From positions 12,586,001-12,650,000 of the forward strand of contig CM121342.1 of the NCBI GenBank assembly GCA_051530055.1: a DNA stretch of 64,000 bases, written 5' to 3'. The stretch comes from Neoechinorhynchus agilis. Lineage: Eukaryota; Acanthocephala. Below are positions 24,179 through 36,833 of the stretch, piece by piece (the first letter of the stretch is position 1; each line of letters starts with the position of its first letter). A program made the translations under genes and the position numbers. The notes under the pieces were generated by a model. The model searched no databases and had not been told where the DNA came from. It was given only the letters and a program-made list of their open reading frames with translations.

Positions 24179-24984
24179 TCGCTCTCGTCTTACAAAAAAA
24201 ACCGGCGCTCGTTATCGTAAATGGAAAAATGGTCGCTAATTTTCAAAGTTAGCACTTTTTGATGATGATGTAATGTTTACATTTAAAAACGGATTAAAAA
24301 ATTATAAAAAATCAAACGTTTCGAATTCTCCGAAAACTTTTATTTTAAATTAATCATAACGATAGAGCAAGCGATTAGGAAGTTTACAAGAATGACACAA
24401 AAAAAGATTACTTCCAAAAAATTTATTTCTATAAGATTAACACGCAGCGATTACTCGTTCCCGTTTTCTCAAAAGTAGTTTATAAAAGGCGTTGATTGAT
24501 TAAGAACGATTTTTAAGGGCTTTTTAGAAGAGTATTTTTTCATTCGCACGAGCAACATTTTAAAAACCAATCAGCATGCAAGGAATAGCAAAACGCGATC
24601 AGTAAAAGCTAAGAGCAATTACGCAAGCAATAGATTAAAGAATGCCTACGCGAAGGCCGAAAATTATCAAATAAATAAATTATTATGATTCGCTATAAAA
24701 AAGTAAATGATGAAAATCTTTACAATTATGCATAAATGCAAGTCGAAATGTGTTCAAAAAATTTACTTTTACATCCTTTCTTACCCCCAGCGCTATTTAG
24801 AGTTCCGCTTTTTTCCATTACGTCACGTCTGATAATCGTGGACATAAAATCAATTATATTTGCCACTTTTAAATCAATTGAATATTAGTAATCATTTAAT
24901 CCTTTGCCCACGTCTTAAAATCATACAACTAAACGCTTGTTGTTGGGTGCAAACTTCGCTTTATATGCATCTTACGAGCAACTT

Positions 24985-25145
24985 TTTATCAAATGACACT
25001 TTCCGCGCGTCTCTCTCTCGTCGTCGTCGACCATCATCCTCCGGATCCGTCATCCACCCCGGATCCGTCATCAACTCTGAAGTGATCACGAGGACCCAGA
25101 GTTACATGGGTCCTCTTCTTAAACAAAATAAATAAAACGTGTTGT
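24985..25145 (+). mobile_element. 3' end of a dispersed element with GGATCC minisatellite
   Basis: The sequence has tcgtcgtcgacc, then two copies of a ggatccgtcatc unit, then gatcacgaggacccagag, and ends in cttcttaaacaaaataaata followed by 'aaacgtgttgtt'. The same order occurs in reverse at 44436-44880, and the terminal aataaaacgtgtt also ends the LINE fragment at 36.8 kb. AATAAA within it fits a retroelement 3' end. The upstream part is not recognisable. Confidence 0.6.
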
Positions 25146-25790
25146 TGAAATCCTCTTTATTTTTTAGTTAACATTATTAAGAATTCTATCTCGCGGATTG
25201 GCTAAAATACTATAATTAATTTTTAAACCAAGGAACCCTTTTGTTCTCGTTAAAAGCACGCTTAAATGGTTTTTGAAATGTCGAATGGACTAAGAATGTC
25301 GCTGTGAAGATTATCAGCAAGCATGATTGGACCACAATTAAAAATTCAACAAAGAAAACTCATTTTCAATTTGGTGCTCAGTGTGGACATTAATTTTATT
25401 CAGCTGATTATTGCTTTAGTTTAGCAAAATAGTTTGATTAAAACGAGTCAAATTAGAGACTTTCTTAACATATGGTATCGTTTCATGAAGAATATTCTGT
25501 CCATAATTTAGATGGTACTTTATTAAGTACAGAATTTATATTAAACATCACTGCTCTGGGATGAATCTTTGTGTAGTCTTGTAAATCGCGCTCATTTATT
25601 AAATGCAAAAGTCATAGAAAGATGCTTTAAAGCACACCTTCTATCAATTTTCAATCGAAAAATTTCATCCATTTAATTCAGTTTCCGGCCTGTTTTTTCG
25701 TGTACGGATGTCCTTCTTTGCATCTACAATTCTTTTCTTTGTAATCTCGACGCACACCTTTATTTATCTCTCGACTCATCCAAATAGATA
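25146..25790. other. AT-rich intergenic sequence
   Basis: No gene, RNA or repeat was recognised. Confidence 0.5.
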
Positions 25791-25794
25791 TTCA

Positions 25795-26520
25795 TACTCA
25801 GCTGTCGGACGAGATCTGGTGTCAAGCGTCTTTGCCTGTGTCGTCCGGCGGTTGGGCTCATATGGGACAGTATGAAGCAACTCGCAAAATAGTTCAGTGT
25901 TTTCTTGGCGAGGATTACAGGTTGGATGGAGATTTCGTGGATGCTCTTAATCTTTGGCTTAGAGATTCAGGCAGCGAGCAGGTCCCCGTCAATGGTTGCA
26001 AACAATCAATTTGCAACTCGTCACTGGTAGTTAGAATTCATAGCTCTTTAAATTCAGATTCTCGTGACTTGGTGAATTGAACTCGGTTGGCGGCAGCCTC
26101 TACAAGAGAATCGGGTGCTTGGCTCAGTGCTCCTTCTCTCCGACGAGACAGTAAGGATCGCAGTGTGCACATCCCATCGCTGCCGTTGCGGAGCGACCGA
26201 GGAACCATCTGGACGCGGTGGTCTCGTCTGCTGGCAATCAGGAGGTCCTGAATATTGGTGAATGAGTCCAACCTTTTAGAGCCGAGCAAACTTTGCCGAC
26301 TCGATGACCGTAGACCGGACGGTGTCACAGTATTCCCGTGGTGAGAAGATGCCATTCGAAGCCCGCAACATAAAATTTACCGCTGTTAAACCGTTGGGGA
26401 GGAGCATCCGCCGCAGAAGATCGCAAAAAGACCAAATGCAGAGACCTTATTCGAAGTCATTATTTCGTTCCCTTTGCTGTCGACACTCGGATCGTTTTGG
26501 TACCGCAGTGCAGGACTGAC
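25795..26520 (+). mobile_element. Decayed fragment of the RLE-type RT family (post-RT and C-terminal part)
   Basis: Starts with tcagctgtcggacgagatct, matching the segment after the RT core in the copy at 46050. It continues through 'tggatggagatttcgtggat' to 'gaccgtagaccggacggtgt', the site of the PDG motif in the better copy. Frames are broken in several places. It is a 5'- and 3'-truncated fossil of the same family as 45.2-46.9 kb. Confidence 0.75.
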
Positions 26521-26524
26521 GATC

Positions 26525-27520
26525 CGAGGGCAGGAACATTCCTTCTGCAAAACTTAAGTCTGACTGTGCAACGTGGGAACGCTGCATCTGTCCATTCGAC
26601 CTTTACACCAGGAAAGCAGCTGAGTGATACAGAGCGGTGGGCAATTAAATATCCTCATCAGAAATACCCTAAATGACTTATCAGGTCTTACCAGTTTAAT
26701 TGCCTTTTTGATTAAATTTGCAAACTTTATATAGAGAAATAACTTTATTTGCAATGAATTTTTAGTACAATTCAGCGGCAAATAATCTGATAAAGCGCAA
26801 CTTACGATTGATGACTTTACTGAGTTCTGTGATCATCCGCTAATAGCGCAAACTATATTTTTGTTTATAGATAATTTTGTTCACTGAACAGTGACTTTGA
26901 ATATCGGCTTTGAATAAATGACTAACGACAATGTTAATACATAAAACTTGATTAGTGGCGTTAAATTAACCAATTTCGATATCATTTTTCCGCATACCGG
27001 TAAACCAAATTATTGCTATAATTGGGTTATTATAAATAGCACTTTATTAAAAAATGATTCCTTTTCAAAGTGACCAAAATGTTTAATGGGCTTTTACCAA
27101 TGTGCATAAAAACCGAACAAATCTCATTTGCAAAAAAGAGAGTTATTTAGACATAAGATTTTATGTGAAGAAAAATGGTTTTCATTGACATTGAATACAA
27201 AAGCGAAATCTTCACAATAGGTTCGAAAATTGCATACTGAAAAAAGTGGTATAATTTTTATTATTAAATTTACCAGTGCTGTTGCTGAGAATATTAACAT
27301 TTTTAATCTCATCTACCAATCATACCCACAAGCAAATAGCCGTTTTCGTTTAGTAAACTCAAGAAACGTTAATTTGATTCGCAAAACGCAAACTCACGAG
27401 ACACCGGCGAAGGCTTTAAAACGTGACCGAGGCACGTGGGATTTACCAGCTTCGCATTTGAAAACTCGACTCAATAGCACGTTCATGGTCTTATTTAAGT
27501 TAACATCAGCAGAAGGTTGA
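26525..27520. other. AT-rich intergenic, upstream of the mucin-like gene
   Basis: No coding or RNA gene was recognised. The last part should hold the promoter of the gene starting at 27524. Confidence 0.5.
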
Positions 27521-27523
27521 ACA

Positions 27524-28511
27524 ATGATGACTTCTTTATTTCTTTTATGGACTATACTTTCATGTGCTTGTCCAGCATTATCCATATCGATAGGTATATT
27601 GTTATACCATTCTTTACATCTTTACAATCCATATAGTAAGGAATTCAAAACAAATCGAGGAAACGAAAACATTAAGTCCTGAACAGGATGGGCCGAGCGG
27701 AAAGCCTAAATACTTCTTTTATCAGAATCAATTTAATCCTTCTCCGGAATACGACTACGCGTCATATTATGGACAATCGTTTCAAAATCCATTCAATCTA
27801 CTTATGACTCCATCCAATTATAATCCCCAATCGACAAATGCAGAATATTATAATTCCTTATACCAATCGTTAGCAGCCTTCTATCCTTATGTAGTTCCGC
27901 AAAATACCATCGTTAATTCGGAGTTAGGATTAAGTGGGTCATTCGAAGATCCAACGATGAGCACTTTGCCTCTCTACGATTTCCTTGCAGCAACAAGCTC
28001 GTCATATGAAGATTTGCTAAAATTATTATCCTGGTATAAAGATCGTTCAACTGGCGTTTTGAATCGAGATCAGCCACGACGAATTGTACTTATATTGCCG
28101 GTATTTATGCCAATCAAAGACATTTCTGATGAAAATGCTACAACAGATTTACCCATTGCGTCACCTGCGCCCCCTTCAGCAACTTCAAGTGCCGGCTCCA
28201 CGCTTTCTACAATCCAGGAGCATGCGACTACAACCTTAGCCCCAACACAAACCTCATCATCTTCGATTCCCCCAACTGAAGCTCAAACACCGGCGGTACA
28301 AACAACTCTGCAGCCATCATCTCCAACAGTTTTAAGTGCCGGCTCCACACTTTCTACAACCCAGCAGCCTGCGACTACAATTTTAGCCACAGCACAAACC
28401 TCATCATCTTCGATTCCACCGACTGAAGCTCAAACACCGGCGGCACAAACAACCCTGCAGCCATCATCTTCAACCATTTCGTGTGCTGAAGAGGAGAACC
28501 AGACAGCCTAG
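27524..28511 (+). CDS. Secreted mucin-like Thr/Ser/Pro-rich protein
   Basis: Exons 27524-27593 and 27637-28511 join across a 43-nt intron (GTATAT..ATATAG), giving 314 aa. The first exon is almost entirely a signal peptide (MMTSLFLLWTILSCACPA). Next comes a Tyr/Asn/Phe-rich region of about 150 residues (YFFYQNQFN, YDYASYYGQSFQNPF), and then a Thr/Ser/Pro-rich tail with two imperfect ~43-residue repeats (TSSSSIPPTEAQTPA). The tail suits dense O-glycosylation, so a secreted or surface-coat protein is likely. A polyadenylation AATAAA cluster lies near 28626. No named family is recognised. Confidence 0.8.
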
Positions 28512-28579
28512 GATTCAGGTACTACAACCTTCTTAGTCACAACACCAACAGTACCATCTCCAGATTAAAATTTCTGGTT

Positions 28580-29160
28580 CGACGACAAACAAGTCCGAAT
28601 ATTTAATCGTTTAAAGTTAAATCGAATAAAATAAATTGAAAAACCTAGTACATAGTTGATGTGTAAATAAAATTCTAGGTAAAGTTAGCAAATGTTGATT
28701 GCTCGAAGTTCTTTTTCGATTATCGCCTTTACGAGTTAATACGAAAGCTCTTTATATAAGAAAAGGGTATTGTAGTTCATTTTCTTTAATGAACCGTTTG
28801 GAATAAGACTGGCATAGTGTTAAATTAAAAAATATGATAGGAAATTAAGAATAACGTTAATTAATTTCACGAGACTACACTGACACGAATGCAAAATGAT
28901 TCTTAATTTTACACTCACTCGGAGCAATTCATCACGACTAGAGGTTGAAATCATTCTTGCGACGCCGTTGATAACTGATCAGCGCATGAATTACCTACGG
29001 TTCCAACTGAATTTCTGTTGATTTGGGGCGCACTACTACACTTGTCCTGCCAAACTTTTAAGTCTTCTTTTCGTCTTCGAGACATGGTGCTAGTAGATGA
29101 AATAATATTCATTAGGGATCGAATATTCCTCAGATTCTCTGATTGTAGAGGTCAACTTTC
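28580..29160. other. Intergenic 3' region between convergent genes
   Basis: Holds the polyadenylation signals of the mucin-like gene and presumably the 3' end of the RhoGAP gene. Nothing else was recognised. Confidence 0.4.
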
Positions 29161-29166
29161 GAAAAC

Positions 29167-31224
29167 TCAAAAAAAGAACCTGAGCGTAGGTGATATCGAA
29201 GCGAGAGAAAAATGCGAGAAAAGATTGGTGTAACGTCGCAATTTATTGGGTTGTGATGGTTTACGCATACTTCTATTGATTGGAACGCCATCGATCGAAT
29301 AAATTTGATTTCTTGACGTGTGAGAAGATGGCTTAAACGGGGCGCTTTCGAGTAACGAAAAAGTTCGGAGATCATATGATCCAAGAAGATCGCCGTGCTG
29401 GTGATCCAAAACCGTTCCATAGTTAATTTCTTCGATGCTCATTTTGTCGAAGCTGGATAAACGACATGATGTTATTCTATACGGATGATATTATTTAAGA
29501 AGCCCCTATTTTGTCTTTTTTACTCACCCGACGTTCTTATTAATTTTATTAGCCATGATGGCCGATAGGTGTTCTTTGCGAAGGTTGGACAACAATTTAA
29601 CGATTTCATTGTGCATTCGTGTCGATACCTAATCTTGTTTTTTGATGATTAACGAAGTTCAGCTTTACGCTCAAGCCATGCATTCACCTTTAAAAGTGTC
29701 TCGTAATGTTCAATCATAAGTTGAACTACTTCTGTTGCTGCGTCAACTTCTGCCAGAGATTGACTTCGACTATGTCCAACATTATGTCTAGTCCGTCTCA
29801 TCAGATTGGGTGAAAAGACAATAGCAAGGTTCTTAGCATCCATCTTATTACCCGCCATCTGACCTCGACGATAGTTATGAGAAATGAAAACTAACAAAGT
29901 CAGCACGCTTACAAAAGATCCTGAGTTTTTGTCTATAGTTGGTATCGAACAAGTATGAATGCGGTTCAAAAGGGGCAAGAGCTCAAACAGTATCTCTTTT
30001 TCTTCAAATGGGATCATGCATATCATCAACTGAATGGCTCTGATTTGCTCTCGATGAAAAAGTTCTGTATGTCATAATTAGAAGTGATACTTTCTAAAAG
30101 AAGAACATACTTGTTGTTGCCATGAAGCAGTCGAACAATTCTGGAGATAGAATAGGTTCAGACATGCTTCGCAAAATATCTTTTAAAAACCCAGCGATGT
30201 CATGTACACTAACACCCTCACTAGCTATGTCGAAACCTTCCTGTCGGATCTTTTCCCGCAACTAAAACAAACATTGTAGTAAGTTCGTATGACCCACAAA
30301 TTAGCACCTCTGTAATTCGTTTCTTCGATGCTGGTATCCTAAAAATTCCTTCAGTGGACAGTCCTGTTTAAATTTTGACCTAGTCAAGTAAAGAACAATT
30401 CATCCAACGAAATTTACCATTTCGGCTAATGAACGAGCAGCACCTATGCACCAATTGCTTTACCTCCGCCTTAGAAAAGGGTTCTTGTTTTGGCATATCT
30501 ACAATTTCTTGGTCAATATCACCATAAGTGCTCAGCGAAAACGGATCCAAAAGGGGCGATGATTTCCGTGGACTACTGTGTCTCGAAGTTTCCTTCTTAT
30601 TCCTCTTCAAATTTGGTGAAAAGGTGATATAGATAAAATTCTACTTACTACGTCCGAATCAGACATTGTACCAAGTAAATCAGAAAATCCGGTTCTAGTG
30701 CCAGCATTCGGACCAATATCAATGAGAGGTAGCACAGAAAAATCTTATGTATTTCAATAAAGTGCTATGAGAATCAAGGACCAACGATTTAGCTAAATAC
30801 CGGGAGGTGTATCAGTCTCAAAATGGGCAGAACTTCTATATTCGATCGTTTGTTTCCTGGATGCTAATCGTGGTTGATTCTAAGATTTTGAATAAAAATA
30901 AGTTTAGCAACAAACCTTTCATCACATTTTTTGAGATTTCACATCCATAATGCTGCAATCTATAGATAGCAAGGCATCTTAGAAGTTCTTGCTCAAGAGG
31001 ACTCAAAGATAACATTGAAATCGGTCCAAGCTTCACTTGGCTACCATTTGAGGATTCCCATGCGGATTTGCTTTCCTAGTTTTTTAACAGCCATAAACCC
31101 TAACCAAAATCAAGCATGTTCTTACATTGTAATACCATTCCGGAGGTAGTTTCTGGGCTTCTAGGAGCTGTTCCTTCTTTTTAGATGACCGGAATAGAGC
31201 ACTCAAGACGGGTGCTTGGCTCAT
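29167..31224 (-). CDS. RhoGAP-domain protein, ARHGAP6/36-like
   Basis: Exon 1 is 31224-31126 (33 codons, ending PPEWYYN). A 50-nt intron leads to exon 2, 31075-30916, which resembles the N-terminal block of ARHGAP6 (W-x-S-x-GS-x-V, then LSPLEQELLR). Later exons give CCSFISRNG, then LSTEGIFRIPASKKR with the arginine finger in GIFR, VSVHDIAGFLKDILRSMSEP, and GNKMDAKNLAIVFSPNLMR (about 29850). This is the complete order of a RhoGAP fold. The protein should stimulate GTP hydrolysis by a Rho-family GTPase. Several middle splice joins and the C-terminal end are uncertain: the frame at 29649 stops at an intron-like TAA, and the stretch 29167-29630 may or may not belong to this gene. Confidence 0.85.
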
Positions 31225-31229
31225 CAACA

Positions 31230-33740
31230 ATAGGGAAAAGCTGAATTTTTGTATATTTGTTTAGCTATGGAGTTTAGAAGTGCAAGTGTAAAGTGTGGTT
31301 CTACCAAAAGAAAATCTTTACTTCGATTAATAAAATGCACTAGTTTGTGTGCAGTTTAGAAGAGATTGAATATACGACAATTCGGTTATCAGCGCCTCTC
31401 TTTTGCACATTCAATTTCAGACAAAGAGCAGGAGGAAGGACGTAATTAAATCATATGGCTCTTGTCTTCAAAATGAGCGTATCCACTTAAAAAAATGAAA
31501 TGTTGGTCTATAAAGGCATGTACGGAACAGAACACGACATATGTAATGCTCGTTGATTAAAATGATACCCCACTTTGCTGACTTATCATAAATTATTGCA
31601 TGAATACTTAAGTTATAAATATTGCATTATTGGTCCATTAAAACTTAAAATTTCGGTACTCTTTGCACGGACAGTTGTTTTGATTTGTAGAGAAAAGTTA
31701 CATCTTAATATTCTCATAGATAAGAAGAAAAGTAGTCCAGGTTTTAAAAAAGGGATTTGACTTCAGCTACAAATAAGAACTTCCCAAAACTTGAGGTTTT
31801 GAAGATATATGAAATTCAAGGGGTTATCGTACGTGATTTACACAACGCATTGACGAGTTCAGGGTTTTTGCGGTCGAAAACCATAAGGAGAATCCGCAAA
31901 AATAAAATCAAGGCGCATAAATGGTAATCTTGGTTTCGTGAGGTAAAGCCAGGAATTAAACACATTGTAGTCATTTTTTGCTACCAGCGCAGTTCGAAAA
32001 TTGATTCAATAAAAAATTCCGGAGTAACTTTGAGAGGGTCTGTATAAATATCTGAGCGCATCTCAGGAGTTCGCAATTGAGCAAAATAGCAACCAAATAT
32101 TTGGAGGAGAATTCTAAACAGGAACTTTTACACAAGATAACTAATATCAACACCTTTTCAAAATTGTCTGTCATAATGACGAACAAATTGTCAAAAAGAG
32201 GTTATAACATTTTCGGGGCTTATCCATGAAACGTGTCAGCAACACCACAAGTCTTCAAAGACAAAAAGTTCAAATTAACGCCGATCTTTATGTATGTAGT
32301 GATATCTAACGTGAAACCTGGGGTGCGTACTTAAATCCTTATCCATCAAAACTTCTATTAAACCGACGGTCTAAGTCCCAAGGCTCATGGGAGCGTTAAT
32401 AAATCTTTTTTCGCGAATATGGCAAATATGTTAAATGACAAGTTGAAAGCCTATTTTTGATGATAAACGGTGTCAGTTAAAATACAGCACGAGAATTTCC
32501 ACATTTTCATTATCGACACGCAAGTTTAATTGGTTTGAATTTCCGATAAATGTGCACAATATAGCGTGCTCGAAATTTTATAAAGAGATTATGAGATGTA
32601 ATTATTATAATTCGTCTTCACGATTGAGAATCTATCTATGAGTAGTTCAATATATATGTCAGCGGTAGGTGGGTGGTGTAAAAACTCGGCGAGCAAGAAA
32701 TCGTATATTATTCTCATCGTCAGCGAAAGAGGAACACGATAAAGCTCGAGTAATCACTACAAAGGAACATAAATATCCTGGAATCCCAAGGGAAGCTGGC
32801 ACTCATTTGAAAAGAGAAACTATAAACGATGATTTAAAATTATGTCGCACTCCATTCCGATTATTATCTTTCAAACCTTATCATCGCACAGAAAAGGTGA
32901 TTGTGGATGTGAGTGTAGGCATTTTTTTGCGGTTTGTCAATATATGTTTCTATAGCTCTATCCTCTTAGGTGTCCAAGGTAAAAACTCACATTTTCAGTA
33001 AAGGAATAGTAGCTATTAACGCAACTTAGGAGGCAATATTTTTCATTTAAATGTTACAATGAACATGCAGGAGTAGAAAGAAGGATGTCACCAGGGAAAC
33101 ACAAGCGGTTGGGTGGCATTCTGCAGGAATTGCAGATAGTTCCGAGATAAAACGCATTTCGTTTGATAGATTACACATACAGAAGTAGATAGTACTCATG
33201 AAATCGAAAGCGATGCAATCAACCATTTTAATGTGAACAACGAAATCAGATCAAAGGAATTGAGATTCTCAGTATACTGATCGATAAAAACGAAGATTCT
33301 AATTTTTGAATAAAGAAAAAGAGTGAGTGTTGTAAGAGGACTTAAAATAATGATCAAAATAATCAGACTGTACCGAGACCATAAGTGAAAAACGTGTTTG
33401 GAATAAATTGAATTTACTACTGATGGTTAAGCTTAGTTGAGTCGTGAAGTCTACACCAATTTTGATGCTTCTTCATCCAGCAAAAACGAGTAATTATCAC
33501 GGACCGGCGACGGTGTTAACTAATGCCTGATTAAGCCGACCAAAACGCGTTGAGGTACCTAATAATATAGATCGAATATTCACAGTGCGTCGGTCGACTT
33601 CGAGAAGGAGACGATGAGTGATTAAGTGAATTCTCAGTTTTAGTAATAAAGAAATAATCGAAAATTATTTGATTTTGTTATGAAAGCATATCTGCAGAAC
33701 GATTTTTTTTTCAGGTGAAAGACGGACGATATTCTGAGTA
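31230..33740. other. Gene-poor AT-rich region
   Basis: No gene can be supported. An open stretch at 32669-32906 (+) ends at a good donor (gatgtgagtg) and could be a 5' exon of the downstream gene or noise. A T-rich acceptor (tttttttttcag) at 33714 precedes the start of the next gene, so that gene probably has a spliced 5' UTR. Confidence 0.4.
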
Positions 33741-33746
33741 TTCACA

Positions 33747-35601
33747 ATGGGGAAGCGAACCAGCGGAAGGCATGTTGTTAATCAAAAATCAAGAACGATT
33801 TCGGGTTTTAAAAAGACTGAGAAATACAAGTCGGTATCCAAATCAACCTGCAATTGGTATAATTTAGATTTCAACCTATCCTTGTTCACGTTCTTTATTC
33901 ACATTGCCGCCGTCACCATAACCGAAACCCGCACATTGAGTTGAACGAATCGAAACAGGGAGTCACGCGCACTCACCAGCATTCACATCGTTACTGTTTT
34001 ACAGCCGCTTTCCAAAACGAGAGTTCATCCAAGAATTTTGTTTCTTGGCCCTTAAGGAAGCAGTAAACTTGCGAGTCATACTAAGTGGAAGCACCGGATT
34101 GAGAAAATCGGTGATGTGGGTTAATAAACCACAAAAAAACACAACAAGACGATACGTGAGTGTAATGAAGCATCGTACCAATGAGGGCGATGAAGATAAG
34201 TGGGAGCGAAATGAAATTGGAGTAGGCAAGGGAAACGCTGCCTCTATGACGCCAAAAAACAACCACTTTTACAAGATTGAGGACATGAAACGATCAGAAG
34301 AGATGAATGATGAATCATATTGGTATGAGAGCGAAACGCAACAAGGAGCTTCCCAGCAATCTAAGGAGGATACTAGGCCGTCACGCATAAGTGATAGTCA
34401 CACTTCATCGATCTCGGGATTTAGGCCGATACCACATCCGGGGCGACCAGTTGTTCGGTCTATTGAGCAACTGATTGATAAATGTATCGAAAGCAGCGAG
34501 TCTTGGACATCAAGTCCGACTCTAGAGTACCAAAAATGCACCTGCAATCGAAAACACAACAGCGGCATTCAACGAGGGCATACTTTTTCAACATCCGATT
34601 CTAGCCAATGCTACTCAAACATGGACGGTTATACTTTACCGTCGATTTCTTCGATAAAGAGCGAAAGGAGTACTCAGACAACGCTCACAATTTCAATGCT
34701 AAATCGACTTGAAGAAGCTGCACAAAGTAATGGAACGTTAAGCGTAATGGAAGATGTTGGACGGGACGAAGAGAAGGGGAGTAAATTCACAAAATTCAAC
34801 ACCAGTAATCATACATTATATGATAAAGATAAGAGAGATAGTGGATTTTCGGGAACCCCATCAGTTGATCATTTCGAGAGGGAAAGATGTTGTTGCCGCG
34901 TGGAATACGACAATGGAGATCGAGTTGAGCATTTTGGTTCCCTAGTGTCCGTACGTAGGCAAACACAGCCTTCTCAGTTCCTTACCGAATCGAAATCAAT
35001 GTCGAATTTGTCGACAGCGTCGTCGAGCCACCGACATAGAAGCAATATGGACTGCAAGACCAAGTCGGCCTTTCGGAGACCACTAGCAAATGCTCTTGGT
35101 TCCCGTGAGCTACTTGACGATATTTGTAAAACTACTCCAATCATCAGGACGCCTATTTTAATAAGAGAAACTCATCCTCCACCCCGAACACCACCACCAA
35201 TGGTCCTTCGCGAAAAACCTCCAAGTAAACTGCTTTTGAAAAGAAGAGAAACTCCGGACGTTAATAGACAGATAATCTATTTAAGATATAGACCTGATCC
35301 ACCGAAACCGCGAAATATCATTGTGGAGCGATGGGTCCCGCCCCCACAATCTGTTGAGCACACTACTACGACATCAGGTATGCATGTTAATCCAATTGCT
35401 TACCCAAGAAATGTGCTGGTAGATTACGATCAAAGAAGGAGTTGTTCGGTGTGCGAGCCCATTATTCTCAGTCCCCGAATAGTTAGTCCAACGAGTTATA
35501 TGGAAGCGCATCGGTCCGAATTGATTGATTCTGCGACTCTTGAGAAGGTACTAAGACAACACAATATTCAATTGCCACAAAATGATATGGGATACGATTG
35601 A
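33747..35601 (+). CDS. 568-aa disordered protein with a Pro/Arg motif near the C-terminus
   Basis: Exons 33747-33856 and 34005-35601 join across a 148-nt intron in phase 2 (AAT TG|C CGC). The start at MGKRTSGRHV was chosen because only this frame joins the long second exon. The protein is polar, Ser/Thr/Arg-rich and mostly disordered, with a CxC segment (EYQKCTCNRKHN). At about 426-482 it has a proline/arginine run: PPRTPPPMVLREKPP, IIYLRYRPDPPKP and RNIIVERWVPPP. Such repeated 'R-x-I-I-x-E-R-W' prolines recall cytoskeletal or cuticle-scaffold proteins, but I recognise no named family. An AATAAA lies 26 bp past the stop. Function unknown. Confidence 0.8.
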
Positions 35602-35639
35602 TGGGCCCGAAAGTCGATTGTATCCAAATAAAATTTTTT

Positions 35640-36155
35640 TTGAAGATATCCCTTTAGACTCTGAGATGCGAATATTTAAAAAACCTTTGTTTTTACGCAA
35701 AAGCCGTAGTTCAGCTCTGTCTTTGTCTCGTCTGTTACTATTTGAGAAATGATCAATACCATCTGATTCAGAGATTCTCTCACTTGTATATTGACATAAA
35801 TATGTGAGATGTTACAGAGATGAACATGGGTGCCGTGTGTATCCAGCTGGAATAGAGTAAACACATCACGGTTTCGTAGTCTTGCAATAAGCCGTCATTC
35901 CAATTCGAAGCAAGCCGGCGAAATATTTAAATATTATTTTGAACTTTTCACTCATTTTATTCTAGGTTTTACAATAATAAAGTACAAAATGTGCAATCAC
36001 CATAGTTCGCAAAATTGGAGATTGTTCTCAGATTTAGGACATCTCTTCCTCGACTTTTTAGTTTTTCCCTTTTGGCATGAAGCCACAAGTCCTGAATCCC
36101 TGTTTCAAGGTTTAAATCGACGATCGCCAATGACCCACAACCAAAAGCGGACGAA
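35640..36155. other. Intergenic, no gene seen
   Basis: Downstream of the polyadenylation signal of the preceding gene. No coding signature was recognised. Confidence 0.5.
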
Positions 36156-36159
36156 CTGC

Positions 36160-36275
36160 TGCTGAAGGGAGGAAACCCACTGATGAGTCACGCCTCCTCG
36201 GGAGGTATCTGAGGATCCGGAGGGATGCACAAACTCTTTACCGTGATTCAATCACTTTTCTGATGTAAGAGATCG
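36160..36275 (+). repeat. Dispersed repeat copy
   Basis: Carries the core ctgaagggaggaaacccact, then ctcgggaggtatctgaggat and 'ccggaggga', followed by the shared tail 'gtaagagatcgg'. It matches the copies at 11988-12235 and 39955-40025. Confidence 0.8.
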
Positions 36276-36289
36276 GCGTGTAGCGTGAC

Positions 36290-36833
36290 AAGAAGGAAAA
36301 CTAAAGAAACTGAGGAAGGGATCACACAAATCAGAATCAATAGAACCGGCTTGCAATCTCTCTGCCATCCTCCCTATCCTTACATACGCCTTCCCCACTT
36401 TCCTCGCCCTTTCCGCCAATGCTCTCCATTCCCTCAAAACCTTCCACAAGAGAGCAGTGAGAATATGTGGGACTTCACTCCCTCCCTCGAAACCCACCTC
36501 CACTCCATTTTCTCCAAAAACGCCCACCGTCTTCTTCAACCCCCTACGCAATTTTCTTCCCTCATCTCTAAATACTCGTCCCTAGTAAACACCCGGAACC
36601 CCAACCTTTTTCATCCCCCCCCTCGCTCGTACCACCCTCTACCAAAAATCTTTCCTCCCACAACCGGAAAGCAAGGAAAGACTCCTAATCGGCCATTCTC
36701 CGGTATAACTCCAAAGACAAATCCCACCTCCCTGCCTCAACATCCGACATCCAGACAACTTCAGCAAAGATAGATGCTGGCAAGTGTATGGATCGTTCTT
36801 TTCTTAAATTAATAAAACGTGTTTATAACGATA
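36290..36833 (+). mobile_element. 3' fragment of a Jockey-like LINE (RT C-terminus and tail)
   Basis: A plus frame from about 36363 reads SAILPILTYAFPTF, then ALHSLKTFHKRAVRICG. This is the post-palm region of Jockey-type RTs (I-x-PILTYA-x-P followed by L-x-F-x-NRA-R-I). The coding part stops soon after, and the fragment ends in cttaaattaataaaacgtgt, a polyadenylation-like tail shared with the element ends at 25.1 and 44.4 kb. It is 5'-truncated and broken. Confidence 0.7.

Noticed and set aside
31790-31930. Short TSSGFLRSKTIRRIRKN stretch resembling a helix-turn-helix of Tc1/mariner transposases
   Set aside because: Too short, with no catalytic DDE part and no terminal inverted repeats found.
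32669-33001. 110-aa plus-strand frame as a gene
   Set aside because: No domain, and the next gene starts cleanly at 33747 in another frame; could at most be an untranslated exon.
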